Positions 17,619 through 25,749 of a stretch of 64,000 nucleotides of DNA are shown here, piece after piece. Under the pieces are notes generated by a model. The model made no database searches, was not told the origin of the DNA, and worked only from the letters and a program-made list of their open reading frames with translations. This stretch comes from CAYTEO01 sp964436825 (lineage in GTDB: Bacteria > Krumholzibacteriota > Krumholzibacteriia > LZORAL124-64-63). How positions within the stretch are numbered: the first letter of the stretch is position 1; every line of letters starts with the position of its first letter. Position numbers and translations under genes: made by a program. Location of the stretch: contig CAYTEO010000007.1 of NCBI GenBank assembly GCA_964436825.1, positions 1 to 64,000 of the forward strand, read 5' to 3'.

Positions 17619-19439
17619 ATGAGCCATCCCCTCGACCGTCCCGTCCACACGTTCCACATTCCCGTCATGGGTACCGGCTTCACCATCGACACGCCGCTGA
17701 AGGTGGCCCGTTTCGGGATCTCCTCGGTCGTCTCGCTGGTCGACGACGTCCTCATCGAGCAGATGCGCCGTCTCTGGAGCCGCCGCACCGGACGCGAGTA
17801 CACGCCCATCGCCGAGGACGCCGACGACGCCCGGGCCGACCGGATCACCGCCTACCTGGACATGATGCACGAGATCGTCGCCGCCCAGACGGAGAAGCTG
17901 CGCCGGAGCGCGTTCACGGCGGGCAGCGAGATCGTCCGCTACTTCGAGATGCTCCCGCCCTCGCCGCTGCGCTCCCTCTACGAGCGCATGCAGGCGGCGA
18001 CCGATCCGGCCGAGAAGACCGCGCTGCAGGAGGAGCTGCGCCGCGAGGTGCGACCGGGCGGGATCGACGTCAACATCATGACGAAGCTGGACCGCGACCG
18101 GGTCCGCCGGGGCAAGCTGCTGCCGCCCGAGTTCGCCGACGCCATGAGTGCCCTGCGCGGTTTCGCACGCAGCAGGGTCCGCGGGTCGCTGGTCCTCTCG
18201 GCCGGGATCAACCGGCGGCTGTTCGGCTACCTGGCGCGCTTCGAGGACTTCCTGCCCGACGCCGCCGGCGAGCTGCGCAAGCGGGTCATCCTGAAGGTCA
18301 ACGACTTCCGCTCCGCGCTGGTCCAGGGCAAGCTGCTGGCGCGGCAGGGGATCTGGGTCAGCGAGTTCCGCCTGGAGTCCGGCCTGAACTGCGGCGGCCA
18401 CGCCTTCGGCGGCCGCGGCATGCTGATGGGCCCGGCCCTGGCCGAGTTCCGGGACCGGCGCGACGAGCTGCGCGACCAGCTCCACGACGTCTGGCGCAAG
18501 GCGTTGCGGGCCATGGGCCGCCCCGTGCCCGACGAGGTGCCCGCCCAGCGCCTGACCGCCCAGGGCGGGATCGGCACCGCCGCCGAGGACCGGTTCCTGC
18601 GCCAGCGCTACGGCCTGGACGGTACGGGGTGGGGGAGTCCCTTCCTGCTGGTGCCCGAGGTCGTCAACATCGACCAGGAGCACCTGCGCCGGGTCTGCGA
18701 GGCAGAGGAGGCGGACGTGGAGCTGAGCGACGCCTCGCCGCTGGGCGTGCCGTTCTGGAGCCTGCGCACCTCGGCCAGCGAGCGCCGGCGCCGCCAGCGG
18801 ATCGACGAGGGACAGCCGGGCAGCCCCTGCCCCAAGGGGTTCCTCGTCTCCGACACCGAGTTCACCAGCGCCCCCATCTGCACCGCCAGCCGCGCCTACC
18901 AGCGCCGCAAGCTCGCCCAGCTGGACGCCGCCACCGACCTGTCGGAGCAGGAGCGCATCGAGCAGCGCCGCCTGGTGCTGGCCAAGTCCTGCATCTGCAA
19001 CGATCTGGCCGGCGGAGCCACCGGACCGGCGGCCATCGACCCGCTGGCGACCACGGCCGTCTGCTGCGGCCCCAACACCGTCTACTTCACCCGGCCGGCG
19101 ACCCTGGCCGAGATGATCGACCACATCTACGGACGGGCCGCCCTGCCGCTGGCCGCACGAAGGCCCCACATGCTGCTCAAGGAGCTGTCGCTCCATGTGC
19201 AGCGGCTGTGGGACCAGATCTCGCGCCGGCGCGGCGGGGTGACCGTCGCCGCGGCCGACGCCGCCGACTCGCTCCGCGTCGTCCGCGAGAACCTCCAGCG
19301 GGGAATCCAGCACTACCGCATCCTGGCCGGCAGCGTCATGAATGATCGCCGCGACGCCTTCCTCCAGAAGCTGTCGGAGATCCAGGCGGAGCTGGAGCAG
19401 CTGACCGCGCCCCGGAAGCGCCAGGCAACCCACGGCTGA
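17619..19439 (+). CDS. conserved-looking protein of unknown function with C-terminal cysteine cluster
   Basis: A 606-residue soluble protein that I do not recognise. The N-terminal part (GTGFTIDTPLKVARFGISSV, then VNIMTK at 151-156 and SGLNCGGHAFGGRGMLMGP at about 254-272) has the Gly-rich, alternating strand/helix look of a flavin- or cofactor-binding barrel. The C-terminal part holds clustered cysteines: Cys404 (PCPKG), Cys421, Cys458-x-Cys460 and Cys482-Cys483, which could ligate an iron-sulfur cluster or metal. A basic, coiled-coil-like tail ends the protein (about 550-600). ATG 17619 is the first good start after the GAF gene; its ribosome-binding site is weak. It ends before a strong bidirectional terminator. 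A flavin/Fe-S enzyme is a hypothesis only. Confidence 0.7.
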   Translation: MSHPLDRPVHTFHIPVMGTGFTIDTPLKVARFGISSVVSLVDDVLIEQMRRLWSRRTGREYTPIAEDADDARADRITAYLDMMHEIVAAQTEKLRRSAFTAGSEIVRYFEMLPPSPLRSLYERMQAATDPAEKTALQEELRREVRPGGIDVNIMTKLDRDRVRRGKLLPPEFADAMSALRGFARSRVRGSLVLSAGINRRLFGYLARFEDFLPDAAGELRKRVILKVNDFRSALVQGKLLARQGIWVSEFRLESGLNCGGHAFGGRGMLMGPALAEFRDRRDELRDQLHDVWRKALRAMGRPVPDEVPAQRLTAQGGIGTAAEDRFLRQRYGLDGTGWGSPFLLVPEVVNIDQEHLRRVCEAEEADVELSDASPLGVPFWSLRTSASERRRRQRIDEGQPGSPCPKGFLVSDTEFTSAPICTASRAYQRRKLAQLDAATDLSEQERIEQRRLVLAKSCICNDLAGGATGPAAIDPLATTAVCCGPNTVYFTRPATLAEMIDHIYGRAALPLAARRPHMLLKELSLHVQRLWDQISRRRGGVTVAAADAADSLRVVRENLQRGIQHYRILAGSVMNDRRDAFLQKLSEIQAELEQLTAPRKRQATHG

Positions 19440-19504
19440 ACAGGGCGGGAACGGTTCACCAGGCAACCAGAGCCGCCTGTGCGATCCTCCCGTCTCCAGG
19501 GGAC

Positions 19505-19534
19505 GCCGCCGGGGGACTTCTGTCCCCCGGCGGC
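19505..19534. terminator. bidirectional terminator between convergent genes
   Basis: GCCGCCGGGGGAC (19505-19517), loop TTCT, GTCCCCCGGCGGC (19522-19534): a perfect 13-bp stem between the convergent unknown gene and mutM. There is no T-tract. Confidence 0.7.
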
Positions 19535-19595
19535 TCGACGTTCCGGCCGCTCCGCCGTGGTGTCGGGGGCAGAGGGGGCAAGGGTGGCGCGGGTC

Positions 19596-20414
19596 TCACC
19601 GCCGCTGGCAGCGCGGGCAGAAGTGGGTGGACCGCCCCGCCACCCGGATCCGCTCGATCGTCTCCCCGCAACGGCGGCACGGCTCGCCCTGGCGCTGGAA
19701 GACCCGCAGCCTGCGGCGGAAGTTGCCGGGCCGGCCGTGGAAGTCGACGAAGTCCAGGAAGGTGGTCCCGCCGTGGCGGATGGCCAGGTGCAGCACCCCC
19801 TTGACGGCGTCGAACAGGCGGCGCAGGTCGGCATCCGCCGTCTCGGCCGGCGTCAGCAGGGGATGGAGTCCCGCCCGGTGCAGGGCCTCGTCGGCGTAGA
19901 TGTTTCCGATCCCGGCCGCCACGGTCTGGTCCAGCAGGACGGCCTTCCAGGGGGCGCGTCGGCGGCGGACCCGCTCGCGCCACTGCGTGAAGCGGACCTC
20001 CAGCATGTCGGGACCGATGTGGGCCATCTCCCGCGGCTGCCGGCACTCCTGGACCACGGTCCAGCGGCCGAACTTCCGCACGTCGCGGTAGAACAGGGGC
20101 CGGCCGGCGAAGTCCAGGACCGCGTGGACGTGACGGTCCGGCACGTAGTCCTCGCGGAAGAAGAACTGGCCGGTCATCCGCAGGTGGAGCATGACACAGC
20201 CGCGGGCGCCGTCGTCGCCCGTGAAGGTCAGCAGCAGGTACTTGCCGTGGCGGTGGACGTCGGTCAGGACGCGCCCCAGCGCCGCCCGCCGGAACGCCCG
20301 CGGCGAGGGGACGAAGCAGCCGGCGTGGCGGACCCGCAGGCCGGTCAGGCGGCGGCCCACCAGCCCCGTGCGCATGGCGCGGGCGATCGATTCCACCTCC
20401 GGCAGCTCGGGCAC
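19596..20414 (-). CDS. mutM: formamidopyrimidine-DNA glycosylase (Fpg/MutM)
   Basis: A 272-residue bifunctional DNA glycosylase/AP lyase that removes 8-oxoguanine and formamidopyrimidines. The N-terminal PELPEVE gives the catalytic Pro2 and Glu3. Lys58 in HRHGKYL is the conserved beta-hairpin lysine. GIGNIYADEALHRAGLHP is the helix-two-turn-helix region, and the C-terminal zinc finger has CRRCG followed by FCPRCQR. Length and all catalytic positions agree with active Fpg. It is 44 bases downstream of the TerB-DnaJ gene on the same strand and may be co-transcribed with it. Confidence 0.97.
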   Translation of the reverse strand: MPELPEVESIARAMRTGLVGRRLTGLRVRHAGCFVPSPRAFRRAALGRVLTDVHRHGKYLLLTFTGDDGARGCVMLHLRMTGQFFFREDYVPDRHVHAVLDFAGRPLFYRDVRKFGRWTVVQECRQPREMAHIGPDMLEVRFTQWRERVRRRRAPWKAVLLDQTVAAGIGNIYADEALHRAGLHPLLTPAETADADLRRLFDAVKGVLHLAIRHGGTTFLDFVDFHGRPGNFRRRLRVFQRQGEPCRRCGETIERIRVAGRSTHFCPRCQRR

Positions 20415-20458
20415 GTCTCACCTCCCGGTCGCGGTCGGCAGCAGAGCCGGCGGCGCGG

Positions 20459-21244
20459 TCAGAACCCCCGTGCCGCGCGGATCTCGGCGTAGGCGGCGTT
20501 GATCCGCTGCAGCTTCTGCTTGGCGAACTCCAGGAAGTCGTCGGGCAGTCCCTTGTTCTGGAGGACGTCGGGGTGGTACTCGCGGACCAGGCGCTTGTAG
20601 GCGGCCTTGATCCGGTCGACGTCGGCGTCAGGGGGGACGCCCAGGATGTCGTAGGCCGCGGTCGGGCCGGCCGGCGTGTCGGCGAACAGGGCCAGGCAGG
20701 CGCGGTAGTCCTGCTCGCTCAGCCCCAGCTCGGCGGCGAGGGACCGGATGAGGGCCTCCTCGCGCGGGTCGAACGTTCCGTCGGCGTGGGCGATGCGCAG
20801 CAGCAGGGCCACCAGGTCGCGCAGCCGGTCGGGATAGGGAGCGAACAGCCGGCGGATCTGGGCGGCGAAGTGCGAGGCGGGGACGGCGCTGTCGCGGGCC
20901 TGGTTGAAGATGCGCGCGGCGACGCGGCGGTCCTCCGTGCCGAGGCCCAGCTCGTCGCGCAGGAAACGGTCCAGGACGTCCACCTCGTCACGAGTGACCA
21001 GGCCGTCGGCCTTGGCCACCTTGGCGGCCAGGGCGATCAGGGAGACGACGAAGACCTGCTGGGCCTGCTGGGTGCCGGTGAAGGCGTCGGGAGCGCCGTT
21101 GTCCTCGGCCCAGCCGGTCGGACCGGCGGGCGCCGTCTGCCCCGTCCCCATGCGCGCGCCCAGGGCGCCGCCCAGGATCATGCCCAGGGGTCCCCCCAGC
21201 ATCCAGCCCAGCGAGCCACCCACGATGGCACCCAGAACACCCAT
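20459..21244 (-). CDS. TerB/DjlA-like co-chaperone with C-terminal J domain
   Basis: A 261-residue protein. It has a Gly-rich hydrophobic N-terminus that may insert in the membrane (about 1-35), a helical TerB/DjlA-type domain (about 60-180) with two acidic EF-like repeats (KADGLVTRDEVDVLDRFL and HADGTFDPREEALIRSLA), and a C-terminal J domain (about 195-261) with the intact HPD motif in REYHPDV. This is the DjlA arrangement: a membrane-linked DnaK co-chaperone. ATG 21244 is preferred over GTG 21250 because GGGAGG lies eight bases before it. Confidence 0.85.
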   Translation of the reverse strand: MGVLGAIVGGSLGWMLGGPLGMILGGALGARMGTGQTAPAGPTGWAEDNGAPDAFTGTQQAQQVFVVSLIALAAKVAKADGLVTRDEVDVLDRFLRDELGLGTEDRRVAARIFNQARDSAVPASHFAAQIRRLFAPYPDRLRDLVALLLRIAHADGTFDPREEALIRSLAAELGLSEQDYRACLALFADTPAGPTAAYDILGVPPDADVDRIKAAYKRLVREYHPDVLQNKGLPDDFLEFAKQKLQRINAAYAEIRAARGF

Positions 21245-21372
21245 GTCCACGGCCTCCCGGTTCCAGGATTAACGCTCAAGCGGTCGCCGCTCGATGCGAA
21301 GGATAGGGAGGGATCGGCCTCCCGGCCACAACGACCTGTTGGGGGAAACAATCACTCCGCCCGGAGTATGCC

Positions 21373-22356
21373 ATGACCGAGCAAGATCGTGACCACTCCG
21401 TTCTGCGCCGTATCTACGAGGAGATCCTGCCCCTGTTGCAGAGAGCCGCCGCCGGTGAGTGGGTCTACTACCAGAACCCGGCACTGCAGGGCATGGACGA
21501 GTGGGGCCATCTGGCTCCGGAGTCCTGTCCCGCGCGCCTGGAGGGAGACGTGCGCTGCTGGCAGCGGCTCCAGGTGGACCACAGCCTGCGCTGCCTGCCG
21601 GTGGAGTGCCACGAGTGCGCGGTCTGGAAGGCGGCCCGCCCCACCATGGTCGAGGAACTGGGAGAGGCACTCAACTCGATCATGTACCGCCTCTGCCGCC
21701 GGGACGAGACCCTGGCCCGCGCCGTCGACCTGACCCGCGACCTGGCCTCCCAGTGGGAGGACCTGGAGCTGGAGAACCGGGCCATCAAGGAATCGATGGC
21801 CAGGGACGCCCTGACCGGCCTGTTCAACCGGCAGCAGCTGGATCTGACGCTGAAGGAGGCCATCGCCCGCCGGCAGGGGCGCCAGCGGCCGCTGACGGTG
21901 GCCATGTTCGACATCGACCATTTCAAGGAGTTCAACGACAACTACGGGCATCCCCAGGGCGACCGTGTCCTGGCCGCCTGCGGCCGTCTCATGGAGGAGA
22001 CGACCCGTGTCGAGGACCTCTGCTTCCGCTACGGGGGCGAGGAGTTCGTCGTCATCTTCCAGGACACTCCCATTTCCGTGGCCAAGGGGATTGCCGAGCG
22101 CCTGCGCCGCCGCTTCGCCAGGTTGCGCTTCGAGGTGACGGGCCAGGACGGGATGCCGTCCAAGGTGGGCCGGACCATCAGCGGCGGGCTGGCCGCCTAC
22201 AGTGGGGATATGGACGCCGAGCAGCTCCTGGCGGCGGCGGACGCCGCTCTCTACGAGGCCAAGCGGAGCGGTCGCAACCGGATCTCCGTCGTCGGCAAGA
22301 CGAGGCAGGAGCCCGCGGCACCCCTGCCCGTGAACGCCCCGGCCGGCAACGGTTGA
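21373..22356 (+). CDS. diguanylate cyclase (GGDEF) with Cys-rich N-terminal sensor
   Basis: A 327-residue cytoplasmic protein. Residues about 143-310 form a GGDEF domain (DALTGLFNR, FDIDHFKEFND, GGEEF at 221-225) with intact catalytic residues and an RxxD inhibitory site (Arg212-Asp215) exactly five residues upstream of GGEEF. It should therefore make cyclic di-GMP and be product-inhibited. The first 90 residues hold Cys52, Cys62 (in RCW), Cys74, Cys79 and Cys82 (CHEC). This resembles the short CW...CxxC modules seen in front of signalling domains in other Gram-negatives and suggests a metal or Fe-S sensor. A helical linker (about 95-140) joins the two parts. Confidence 0.9.
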   Translation: MTEQDRDHSVLRRIYEEILPLLQRAAAGEWVYYQNPALQGMDEWGHLAPESCPARLEGDVRCWQRLQVDHSLRCLPVECHECAVWKAARPTMVEELGEALNSIMYRLCRRDETLARAVDLTRDLASQWEDLELENRAIKESMARDALTGLFNRQQLDLTLKEAIARRQGRQRPLTVAMFDIDHFKEFNDNYGHPQGDRVLAACGRLMEETTRVEDLCFRYGGEEFVVIFQDTPISVAKGIAERLRRRFARLRFEVTGQDGMPSKVGRTISGGLAAYSGDMDAEQLLAAADAALYEAKRSGRNRISVVGKTRQEPAAPLPVNAPAGNG

Positions 22357-22381
22357 CGGCGCTCCATCTCCCGTGTAGTTA
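22353..22381 (+). promoter_or_regulatory. candidate promoter for the pepF-TonB operon
   Basis: TTGACG (22353-22358), a 17-base spacer, then TAGTTA (22376-22381), overlapping the stop codon of the cyclase gene. The -35 is good and the -10 is poor. If used, the leader would include the terminator-like hairpin at 22387-22437. Confidence 0.35.
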
Positions 22382-22386
22382 TCCTG

Positions 22387-22441
22387 GAGCCGGGACCCCT
22401 GGACGGATCGTCGCATCCGGGCGGGGAGACCCGGCTCTTTT
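22387..22441 (+). terminator. nested hairpin with T-tract (terminator or attenuator)
   Basis: GAGCCGGG (22387-22394) pairs with CCCGGCTC (22430-22437), followed by TTTT. Inside is a second stem, CGGAT/ATCCG (22404-22408 / 22415-22419). It ends about 40 bases before pepF. It may end the cyclase transcript, or act in the pepF leader if the promoter at 22353 is real. Confidence 0.55.
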
Positions 22442-22482
22442 CCCGCTCGCCCGCGGCTGCCGTCCTGGAGGATACGACACCC

Positions 22483-24321
22483 ATGGCACGCACGACGCTC
22501 CCGGAGCCGAAGATCCACTACGAGGACCGCGGGTCCGTTCCGGAACCGCTGCGCTGGAATCCTGCCGACCTGTTCCCCGGCTGGGAGGCGTGGGAACAGG
22601 AGTTCGCTGCCGTCGAGGAGGCGATCGCCGGCCTGCCGACGCTGCGGGAGACGCTCACCCGCAGCGGCCGGGATCTGCGCGAGGTCCTGGACGGGGTCCA
22701 CGACGTGGAGCGTCGCCTCCGCCTGCTGAGGGTCTACGCCACGCTGCGTCGGGACGAGGATACCCGCGTCGGCGAGCACACCGAGCGGCACGGGAGGGTC
22801 GTCTCCCTCACCGTCCGGTTCGCCGAGTCGGTCAGCTGGCTCGAGCCACTGCTGCTGTCCCTTTCCGACGAGGAGCTGGCCCGGTTGCGGGCGGAGGAGC
22901 CCGGACTGGCCCTCTACGACCACTACTTCGACGATCTGCTGCGCCACAGGCCCCATGTCCTCACCGAGCCGGAGGAGGCCCTGCTGGCGGCGGCGGGGAC
23001 GCTGGCCCAGGGGGCTCCGGCCGTCTTCCAGGCCCTCAACGATGCCGACCTGACCTTTCCCGAGGTCCGCGACGAGGAGGGGCGGACCGTCCGGCTGACG
23101 CGGTCCCTCTACGCCCGCCTGATCCGCAGTACCGACCGCCGCGTGCGGGAGGAGGCGTTCCGCGCCTTCAACGGCGCCTACCGCATGGTCGCCAACACGT
23201 TGGCCGCCAACCTGGACGCCCAGGTGAAGACTCACGTCTTCTACGCCCGCGCCCGCCGGCACGAGGACACCCTGTCGGCGGCCCTGTTCGGCAACGCCGT
23301 CCCCGTGTCGGTCTTCCACATGCTGCTGGAGACGATCGATCGCCACCGCGAGCGGATCCACCGCTACACACGGCTGCGGCGGCGGGTCCTGGGTCTCGAC
23401 CCGTTGCAGGAGTACGACCTCTACCACCCGCTGTTCCCCGACAGCGAGTTCACCTTCGGCTACGGCGAGGCGTGCGAGCGGATGCTCGCCTCCCTGGCGC
23501 CGCTGGGGAGGGAGTACACCGACACCGTCGCGCGCGCCGTCGGCGAGCGCTGGATCGACGTCTGCGAGACCACGGGCAAGCGCTCGGGCGCCTACAGCAT
23601 CGGGACCTACGGGGCCCACCCCTACATCCTGCTGAACTGGAGCGGCCAGCTGCGCGACACCTTCACCCTGGTCCACGAGATGGGCCACACGCTGCACAGC
23701 TGGCACTCGTCGGCCCATCAGCCGTACGTCTACGCCGACTATCCCATCTTCACGGCCGAGGTCGCCTCCACCTTCAACGAGCTGCTGCTGATGCACCACC
23801 TGCTGGAGACGACCACCGACCGTCGCCAGCGCCTGTTCCTGCTGGAGACCTTCGTGGACGAGATCAACAGCACCGTCTTCCGGCAGGCGATGTTCGCCGA
23901 GTTCGAGCGGCACATCCACCGGCTGGGGGAGCAGGAGCAGACCCTCTCCGCGGACCGCCTGCGGCGCGACTACCTGGAGCTGGTGGCCCGCTACTGGGGA
24001 CCGGACGTGGCGTTCGATCCCGAGCTCAGCTCCCTGACCTGGTGCCGGGTGCCCCACTTCTACTACAATTACTACGTCTACCAGTACGCCACGGCGTTCT
24101 CCGCCTCGGTGGCCCTGTCGCGCCGGGTCCTGGAGGGCGGGGAAGAGGAGCGGCAGCAGTACCTCGAGTTCCTGCGCAGCGGCAGCAGCCGCTATCCGCT
24201 GGAGACGCTGCAGCGCGCCGGGGTGGACCTCTCGACACCGCAGCCCTACCGGGCCGTCTGCGACCTGTTCGGGGAACTGCTCGACGAGATCGAGCGTTTG
24301 CTGGCCGAGGAGGAACGATGA
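22483..24321 (+). CDS. pepF: oligoendopeptidase F (M3 family)
   Basis: A 612-residue zinc peptidase of the M3B/PepF family, which degrades short peptides, normally in the cytoplasm. The HExxH motif lies in LVHEMGHTLHSWHSS (His about 398), with the downstream Glu ligand region FTAEVASTFNELLL. Length is typical of PepF (about 600). The ATG has an upstream GGAGGATACGACACCC ribosome-binding region. Its stop overlaps the next start by ATGA, making it the first gene of an eight-gene translationally coupled run ending at 29935. A peptidase in front of a TonB module suggests use of imported peptides; this is inference. Confidence 0.93.
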   Translation: MARTTLPEPKIHYEDRGSVPEPLRWNPADLFPGWEAWEQEFAAVEEAIAGLPTLRETLTRSGRDLREVLDGVHDVERRLRLLRVYATLRRDEDTRVGEHTERHGRVVSLTVRFAESVSWLEPLLLSLSDEELARLRAEEPGLALYDHYFDDLLRHRPHVLTEPEEALLAAAGTLAQGAPAVFQALNDADLTFPEVRDEEGRTVRLTRSLYARLIRSTDRRVREEAFRAFNGAYRMVANTLAANLDAQVKTHVFYARARRHEDTLSAALFGNAVPVSVFHMLLETIDRHRERIHRYTRLRRRVLGLDPLQEYDLYHPLFPDSEFTFGYGEACERMLASLAPLGREYTDTVARAVGERWIDVCETTGKRSGAYSIGTYGAHPYILLNWSGQLRDTFTLVHEMGHTLHSWHSSAHQPYVYADYPIFTAEVASTFNELLLMHHLLETTTDRRQRLFLLETFVDEINSTVFRQAMFAEFERHIHRLGEQEQTLSADRLRRDYLELVARYWGPDVAFDPELSSLTWCRVPHFYYNYYVYQYATAFSASVALSRRVLEGGEEERQQYLEFLRSGSSRYPLETLQRAGVDLSTPQPYRAVCDLFGELLDEIERLLAEEER

Positions 24322-24899
24322 GAACAGCGACGACCGCCCTGCTGCTCCTGCTGCTGGGCGCGGCCACGGCCGCGGCCCAGATCCCGACCATCGCGGTCGC
24401 CGACTCCAGCGGCCAGCAGCTCACGGAGAAACAGGAGCCCTACCGCGCCGCCAGTGATGCCGGTCGCTTCGAGGCCGTCTGGCCGTCGGGCTGTTCGCGG
24501 CTGCTGACCCGGGTCAAGAAGTCGCCGGCGGGCGATCCGATCGTCGTCGACGTCTCCTGCCGCCGCTTCGGGGACGAGAACCGCGGCTGCCGGGTCACCG
24601 TCCTGATGGACTTCACGGAGGATCGTCCTCCCACGCCCGACCTGGTCGTCAAGAACATCGAGGACATGATCCGGCGGCTGAACCTGACCATCGAGCACCA
24701 GACCCCCATGACCCGCAACGGTCACGAGGGGGTGGCCGTCTTCTGCCGCGAACGGGGTGGCCAGCGGATGGTCTGGACCGAGGGCTACATCGTCGGCCTG
24801 AAGATCGTCCTCGTCCAGGCGTGGGACACCGGTCCGGAGCTGCTGGAGGACCAGCAGGTCAAGGACTTCTTCGCGTCGGTCGTCATGCTCGAGGAGTGA
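24318..24899 (+). CDS. small exported protein of unknown function
   Basis: A 193-residue protein with a clear Sec signal peptide (about 1-20, cleaved near ATAAA-Q). The mature part has two strand-rich halves and three or four cysteines (SGCSRL, DVSCRRF, RGCRV, VFCRERG) that could form disulfides in the periplasm. I do not recognise a family. The start ATG at 24318 overlaps the pepF stop, and the DUF3450 gene begins five bases after its stop, so it belongs to the pepF-TonB operon. A periplasmic accessory role in uptake is plausible but unsupported. Confidence 0.75.
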   Translation: MRTATTALLLLLLGAATAAAQIPTIAVADSSGQQLTEKQEPYRAASDAGRFEAVWPSGCSRLLTRVKKSPAGDPIVVDVSCRRFGDENRGCRVTVLMDFTEDRPPTPDLVVKNIEDMIRRLNLTIEHQTPMTRNGHEGVAVFCRERGGQRMVWTEGYIVGLKIVLVQAWDTGPELLEDQQVKDFFASVVMLEE

Positions 24900-24903
24900 A
24901 CCC

Positions 24904-25749
24904 ATGACCAGCGCCTCCGTGCCCGTGGCCGGCCGTCCGCCCCTCCGACGCCGGCGCGTCGGCCTGCTCGCCACCCTGCTGGCGGTCGCGCTCGGGTCGA
25001 TCGCCGGCGCGGCGACCGCTCGCGCCGGCGCAGCGGCCGCCGCGACCTCGCCCGCCGACACCGCCCTTGCCGCCCGCGACTCCCTGGCCGCCGCCATCGC
25101 CGTCCGCCAGCGGACCCAGCAGCGGCGGGAGCAGTGGCAGCGGGAGCGCGACGAGCTGCAGCGCCGCTACCGCGAGCTGGAGGCCCGGGTGGCGGCGCAG
25201 CGCCGTGACAGGGACCGTCGCCGTGCCGCCGTGGCGGCGCTGACCGACCGGATCGCCTCCCTGGAGCGGCGCCGCGTCGAGGCCGAGCGGCTGCGGGGGA
25301 CCCTGGACGACACCCTCGCCGTCCTGCTCGACGGGCTGCGCCGGCGGGTGGACGCCGACCTGCCGTTCCTGCAACGGGAGCGCCGGGCCCGCCTGCGCGA
25401 GATCACCGCGCTGCTGGCCGACCCGGAAGCCCCCGCCGCCGAGAAGCTGCGGCGGCTGCTGGAGGCGCTGCAGATCGAGGCCGCCTACGGCAGCGGGACC
25501 GAGCTGGGCGAGGCCGGCATCACCGTCGCGGGACGGGAACTGCGGGTCCGCCTGCTGCGCCTGGGACGGATCGCCCTGCTGTGGCTCGCGCCGGACGGTT
25601 CCCGCTGTGGTCTCTACGATCCCGCGCGTGGCGAGTGGGTGGAGCTGCCGGGCCGCTGGCGGCGTTCCATCGCCCGGGCCATGGAGATGGCGGCGCACAC
25701 CCGGCCGCTGGAGCTGATCGAGCTGCCCGTCGGGAGGGTCGGCTCATGA
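24904..25749 (+). CDS. DUF3450 periplasmic coiled-coil protein
   Basis: A 281-residue protein of the DUF3450 type: an N-terminal signal segment (about 18-42), a long charged coiled coil rich in Arg/Glu (about 65-150) and a C-terminal strand-rich part with GRELRVRLLRLGRIALLW and LYDPARGEWVELPGRWR. DUF3450 genes commonly sit at the head of TtpC-ExbB-ExbD-TonB clusters in Vibrio and other Proteobacteria, exactly as here. The role is thought to be a structural or regulatory part of the TonB energy-transduction complex. Its stop overlaps the next start (ATGA at 25746). Confidence 0.85.
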   Translation: MTSASVPVAGRPPLRRRRVGLLATLLAVALGSIAGAATARAGAAAAATSPADTALAARDSLAAAIAVRQRTQQRREQWQRERDELQRRYRELEARVAAQRRDRDRRRAAVAALTDRIASLERRRVEAERLRGTLDDTLAVLLDGLRRRVDADLPFLQRERRARLREITALLADPEAPAAEKLRRLLEALQIEAAYGSGTELGEAGITVAGRELRVRLLRLGRIALLWLAPDGSRCGLYDPARGEWVELPGRWRRSIARAMEMAAHTRPLELIELPVGRVGS

